64,000 bases of DNA from Streptomyces sp. V3I7 (lineage in GTDB: Bacteria > Actinomycetota > Actinomycetes > Streptomycetales > Streptomycetaceae): assembly GCF_030817495.1 (NCBI RefSeq), contig NZ_JAUSZK010000001.1, positions 5,311,001 to 5,375,000 on the forward strand, read 5' to 3'. This document shows, in pieces, positions 60,729 to 64,000 of the stretch (its first letter is position 1; every line of letters begins with the position of its first letter). A model generated the notes under the pieces. That model saw only the letters and a program-made list of their open reading frames with translations. It was not told the DNA's origin and searched no databases. The position numbers were made by a program, and so were the translations under genes.

Positions 60729-62225
60729 ATGCCCGACCTGCCGACCCCCCAGAACGCTGCCGAGGCCGCGCTGTTCTCCGAGTGCTGGGATGCGGTGCTC
60801 TCCTACGCCGACCTGTGCACGTCCGGCTCGGTGGCCGCGGGCGAACTGGCGAGGGAGGCCTTCACGCTCGGCATACGTGAGGTCCGCGCGGCGGAGTCGT
60901 CACCGGTGCGCGGCGCCGGACGGCGTCCGGCCCGGCTGCCCGCGATCCCGCTGCTGCTGACCGCCGTCCGCTTAACGGCCGCCGGCTGGGAGGCCGAAGG
61001 CCTCGGCCACAAGCTCGACCCCGAGTTCCGGCTGTGGCTCCACTCCGACGGCGCCGCCCGCTACACCGGGCCGCCCCTCAAGCGCCCGCTCGCCCTGCGC
61101 GGCCTGAAGGACATGCAGGAGGCGGACGCGGCACTGCTGTGGCTGACCGAGGTGGAGGCGCTGCCGCTGACCGCCGTGGCCCGCCGGCTCAGCCTCGACC
61201 CGGCCACCGTGACCCGCGAACTCGACCAGGTCCGCGGCCTGTTCCGGGACCGCTGCCACCGCGCCCACCGCGACACCCCGCTGGACGCGCGGTGCCGCAG
61301 CTACGGCAGCCTCCTGGACGCGCTCACCCGCTCGGCCGCGACCGACGGCACCCCCGAGGACCTCTCCCGGCACGTCGCCACCTGCGTGCAGTGCGCGGAG
61401 GCCGCCGCCTGCATGCGGCTGCACGGCGGCGGACTGCCCGCGGCCCTGGCCGGCGGCGTCATCGGCTGGGGCGGCCTCGCCTACCTCGAACGCCGCCGCC
61501 GCGCCGCCGACGCAACGCTCAACAGTACCCAGCCCGAGGCGTCGGCCGACCGGGGCGCGGACGAGGCGAAGGACGGCTCCGGCCGGACGCGCGTCGTGCG
61601 CAACGGGCTGCTGGGCGCCGCCGTCCTGCTGTCGGTGCTGGCGCTCGGTGTGTCGATGATGCCGTTCGGTTCGGGCGGCGACGACACGGCGGCGCGCGAC
61701 GACGGCCGTCCCGTCGCCGACCCCGGCCCCGCGCTCCCCACCGCCGTGCCGCCCCCACCGAAGTCCCCGACGGCCCCCCGCTCCTCCGCCGCGCCGTCCC
61801 CCTCCCACACCACCAAGAAGCCGGACCGCCCGTCCCGTACCCCGCAGACCCGGCGCCCCTCGGCCTCCTCCCGCCCGGACGAACCGTCCCGCCCGGCCAC
61901 CACGGCCCCGCCGACCTGCCGGATCGTGTACGACGTGGTGGACGAGTGGAACGACGGCTTCCAGGCCACCGTCGCCGTCACCACCGCCAAGGCCGTGTCC
62001 GACTGGAGCCTCGTCTGGACCTTCCCGGACGGCCAGAAGATCGACCGGATGTGGGACGCCAGCCCCCACCAGGACGGCTCCCGCGTCACTGCCGACGCCC
62101 GCGACTACAACAAGTCCCTCGACGCGAACGGCACCGCCTCGTTCGGCTTCATCGGCTTTAAGCAGGACAAGAACGCGTCACCGACCGCCTTCACACTGAA
62201 CGGCGATCGCTGCGAGGTGAGTTGA
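60729..62225 (+). CDS. sigma-like, zinc-finger, single-pass membrane protein with cellulose-binding (CBM2) domain
   Basis: 498 aa from ATG 60729 (AGGAGA upstream). The N-terminal 180 residues resemble an ECF-type sigma region (EADAALLWLTEVEALPLTAVARRLSLDPATVTRELDQVR is a sigma4-like helix-turn-helix). A putative zinc finger follows (RHVATCVQCAEAAACMRLHGGG, about 220-240), then one membrane helix (NGLLGAAVLLSVLALGVSMM). Next comes a Pro/Ser/Thr-rich linker, and finally a CBM2-like domain (CRIVYDVVDEWNDGFQATVAVT, WSLVWTFPDGQKI, NGTASFGFIGF) with two Cys for a disulfide. The domain order suggests a cell-surface polysaccharide sensor fused to a transcription module. Confidence 0.85.
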   Translation: MPDLPTPQNAAEAALFSECWDAVLSYADLCTSGSVAAGELAREAFTLGIREVRAAESSPVRGAGRRPARLPAIPLLLTAVRLTAAGWEAEGLGHKLDPEFRLWLHSDGAARYTGPPLKRPLALRGLKDMQEADAALLWLTEVEALPLTAVARRLSLDPATVTRELDQVRGLFRDRCHRAHRDTPLDARCRSYGSLLDALTRSAATDGTPEDLSRHVATCVQCAEAAACMRLHGGGLPAALAGGVIGWGGLAYLERRRRAADATLNSTQPEASADRGADEAKDGSGRTRVVRNGLLGAAVLLSVLALGVSMMPFGSGGDDTAARDDGRPVADPGPALPTAVPPPPKSPTAPRSSAAPSPSHTTKKPDRPSRTPQTRRPSASSRPDEPSRPATTAPPTCRIVYDVVDEWNDGFQATVAVTTAKAVSDWSLVWTFPDGQKIDRMWDASPHQDGSRVTADARDYNKSLDANGTASFGFIGFKQDKNASPTAFTLNGDRCEVS

Positions 62226-63063
62226 GGGTCCGGGACTCCCCTCGCAGGAACTGCTGGAGGGAGGAGGTCAGGGCGTCGATGAAGGCGAGCCGGGTCGCCT
62301 CCGGGACGAGGTCGAGGGAGAGATAGGGATTGAGATCCTCCAACTCGACCAGGAGCAGCTCCCCTTCCCGCGTACGGCAGGCGTCCACGCGCTGGATGCC
62401 GTGGTCGAGGGTGTTCCAGCCGATGAAGCGCCGGGCGAAGGCGAGGTCGGCCTCGGTGGGTGCGTAGGGCTCGAGTCCCCAGCGCTGCCCCGGATCAGGG
62501 GCGTACAACGCGTACTGGAAGGCGTCGTCGACGAAGTAGAAGGACACCTCGTAACGGAAGTCGACGCGCGGCTGGACCAGCACGTCTCCGTAGGTGACAC
62601 TGTCCAGCTCGTCCCGCGGCACGAACGACAGGCCTATGGAGTCGGCCCCCGCCTTCGGCTTCACCACGTACGCATCGCTCTCGGGCAGCCGCTTTAGGTC
62701 CTCGCGCCGGTCGACGGTCGGGATGACCGGATACCCCGCCGCCGTAAGCTCCAGCAGATACCGTTTGCCCGCCATGTCGCCCCGCCCGGTCAGGGGGTTG
62801 TAGACCAGGGCATCGTGCGCCACCGCCCGCTCCCGGAAGGCCTCGTACGCCTGCCGGTACCCCAGCACCGGCCCGCTGTTGCGCACCACGACGGCGTCGA
62901 ACCCGTCCATCAGGGCGGTGGCGTTCAGCGGATGGCACAGCGCGATGTCGAAGTCCGTGCGCAGCCGGTCGGCGAGGAAGATGTCCTCGTCGCAGTAACG
63001 CCGCCCACGGGCTTCGTAGGCGAGATCGGTGACATAGAGCAGGGCGGGGCGCGTGGCGAGCAC
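62191..63063 (-). CDS. ATP-grasp family protein
   Basis: 290 aa from GTG 63063 (AAGGAG upstream). ATP-grasp features: VVKPKAGADSIGLSFVP supplies the ATP-binding Lys and glycine loop, DVLVQPRVDFRYEVSFYFVD the second strand pair, and ELLLVELEDLNPYLSLD the catalytic Glu and Asn metal ligands. It is glutathione-synthetase-like and may ligate a carboxylate to an amine or alcohol. The substrate is unknown. The last 35 bp overlap the end of the convergent sigma-like/CBM2 gene. Confidence 0.85.
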   Translation of the reverse strand: MLATRPALLYVTDLAYEARGRRYCDEDIFLADRLRTDFDIALCHPLNATALMDGFDAVVVRNSGPVLGYRQAYEAFRERAVAHDALVYNPLTGRGDMAGKRYLLELTAAGYPVIPTVDRREDLKRLPESDAYVVKPKAGADSIGLSFVPRDELDSVTYGDVLVQPRVDFRYEVSFYFVDDAFQYALYAPDPGQRWGLEPYAPTEADLAFARRFIGWNTLDHGIQRVDACRTREGELLLVELEDLNPYLSLDLVPEATRLAFIDALTSSLQQFLRGESRTLNSPRSDRRSV

Positions 63064-63141
63064 GGGGCGGCTCCTTGGTCGGGGCGGTCAGTGTAGGGGC
63101 GGCGGTCCGGCGGTTCTCGATCGCGCCCCACCTCTTCCCCG

Positions 63142-63345
63142 CTACCCGATGAATCCCTCGTCCCCCAGGAACTTCAGCGCCGCCTGCTGCGGTGTCGCGC
63201 CGTCGATGTCGACCATGGTGAAGACCTCGGCGAAGTTGCGGGGGCTCTGCTTCGCCACGTTGACGAAGTTCAGCGCGAAGGCGTTCTGGTGGACCTGCGG
63301 AGCCGGGATACGGACGTCGTACGCCTTCTGGACCGGGTCGAGTTC
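63142..63345 (-). pseudogene. unidentified gene fragment (C-terminal part)
   Basis: About 65 codons ending in TAG: DPVQKAYDVRIPAPQVHQNAFALNFVNVAKQSPRNFAEV, then FTMVDIDGATPQQAALKFLGDEGFIG. The end looks like a normal protein C terminus, but the frame upstream is low-complexity Arg/Pro text with no start codon. It may be the tail of a lost binding-protein gene; I cannot name the family. Confidence 0.4.
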
Positions 63346-63410
63346 CCGTGGAGGTTGCCGGGCGCGCCGCGGGCGCCGATACGGGGCGCCGAGTGCCGGG
63401 GCGAGTCCGC

Positions 63411-64000
63411 TCAGGCGCTCCGGCGTGTCACCGCCCGCACCGTCACCGCGTCGAACGCCGCCGTGTCGACCTCCCGTACCTGGGTCAGGCAAGCCCCCGC
63501 GAGGACCGCCGCGTTGAGGCCGCACATCTGGCTGGGCGACGCCGACATCGGCAGGCTGCTCAACACCACGTCGGACGAGGTGAGTTCGAGGACCCGGGTG
63601 GCCGCGTCGTACGCGCCCGCCCGCAGGGCGCCGTGGGTCAGCTCGTGCCCCCGGGGCAGGACGAGTGACTGGGTCGTCGCCCGCGTCCACGCCACCGCGG
63701 CGAGGTCGTCGTCGGCGCGGCGCACCAGGTCGGGACGGCGCGGCCAGAACGCGAGCTGGTCGAGGAAGCCGGGACCCACGGCGACGCACACTCGGCCGGC
63801 GCTCCGTGCCTCGGCGGCGTGGAGCGCGCCGGCACCCGTGCCGGAGGTGAACACGAGACGCACCCCCCAGTCGCCGAAGCAGCGGCGGGCCTCGTGTGCC
63901 CCGAGCCGCGGGCCGAGGGGGACGACTACGGCCCCGACGCGCAGGATGCCGTAATAGAGCACGGGGAAGGCCAGTTCGTGCTCCAGCACGATGCCGACGC
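63411..64000 (-). CDS. AMP-dependent synthetase/ligase-like protein, truncated and running off the window
   Basis: The window cuts off the N terminus; 196 residues remain and end at a stop, so the whole protein lacks the usual 250-residue C-terminal half. The visible part (VGIVLEHELAFPVLYYGILRVGAVVVPLGPRL, then LVFTSGTG) is the N-terminal adenylation domain. The AMP-binding loop, normally TSGTTGxPKG, reads TRATTQSLVLPRGHELTHG, so Lys and Gly are missing. Likely a dead or repurposed paralogue of a fatty-acyl-CoA ligase. Confidence 0.62.
   Translation of the reverse strand, partial: VGIVLEHELAFPVLYYGILRVGAVVVPLGPRLGAHEARRCFGDWGVRLVFTSGTGAGALHAAEARSAGRVCVAVGPGFLDQLAFWPRRPDLVRRADDDLAAVAWTRATTQSLVLPRGHELTHGALRAGAYDAATRVLELTSSDVVLSSLPMSASPSQMCGLNAAVLAGACLTQVREVDTAAFDAVTVRAVTRRSA

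Overview
The window is high-GC DNA with the codon habits of Streptomyces (third positions almost all G or C, frequent GTG starts, short GGAGG-type ribosome sites). Several genes have close relatives I recognise from Streptomyces coelicolor: a CprB-type gamma-butyrolactone receptor homologue beside the bifunctional geosmin synthase, the treZ/treY/glgX set, the cysteine/sulfonate assimilation operon, and an alditol oxidase. It reads as core to near-arm chromosome, mostly housekeeping and catabolic genes, with one insertion sequence and several decayed genes. No tRNA, rRNA, CRISPR array or phage genes were seen.

Layout. 0-9 kb: cprB with a probable butyrolactone-type operator, a DUF89/ARMT1 phosphatase-like gene, a cytochrome P450 broken by an internal deletion plus frame change, geoA, a PDZ membrane protein, an M24 peptidase, and a phosphotransferase followed by a decayed duplicate of its own 3' end. 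9-18 kb: treZ, an FHA protein, an M14 carboxypeptidase translationally coupled to a subtilisin-inhibitor (SSI) gene, treY and glgX; the tre/glg enzymes turn glycogen-like glucan into trehalose and debranched glucan. 18-26 kb: a HEPN-type protein, an exonuclease, a kinase-like protein, a sugar ABC importer without its own ATPase, DUF1697, a panE remnant, and a DsbA-like protein behind four phased repeats.

26-36 kb: one minus-strand sulfur operon. It runs from a 27-residue Cys-containing leader peptide through sulfite reductase, a small zinc protein, cysH, cysC, cysD, cysN, a sulfonate-type ABC importer and a CbiX chelatase that would supply siroheme to the sulfite reductase. Most neighbouring genes overlap by 4 bp. 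36-48 kb: GNAT, a secreted protein, a GAF regulator, an AidB-like acyl-CoA dehydrogenase, BrkB/YihY, NmrA-like SDR, an ICL/PEP-mutase enzyme, carboxylesterase, and homocysteine methyltransferase.

48-53 kb: a DinB-like protein, NUDIX, a cupin-like protein, a terpene-cyclase-like toroid protein, then an IS5-group element. The element appears to carry a DUF4265 passenger gene inside its inverted repeats and to make its transposase by -1 frameshifting. 53-64 kb: alpha/beta hydrolase, beta-galactosidase, alditol oxidase, 2-hydroxyacid dehydrogenase, a radical SAM protein with unusual cysteine spacing, a sigma-like/zinc-finger/transmembrane/cellulose-binding fusion protein, an ATP-grasp protein, and a truncated, degenerate adenylate-forming enzyme that runs off the window.
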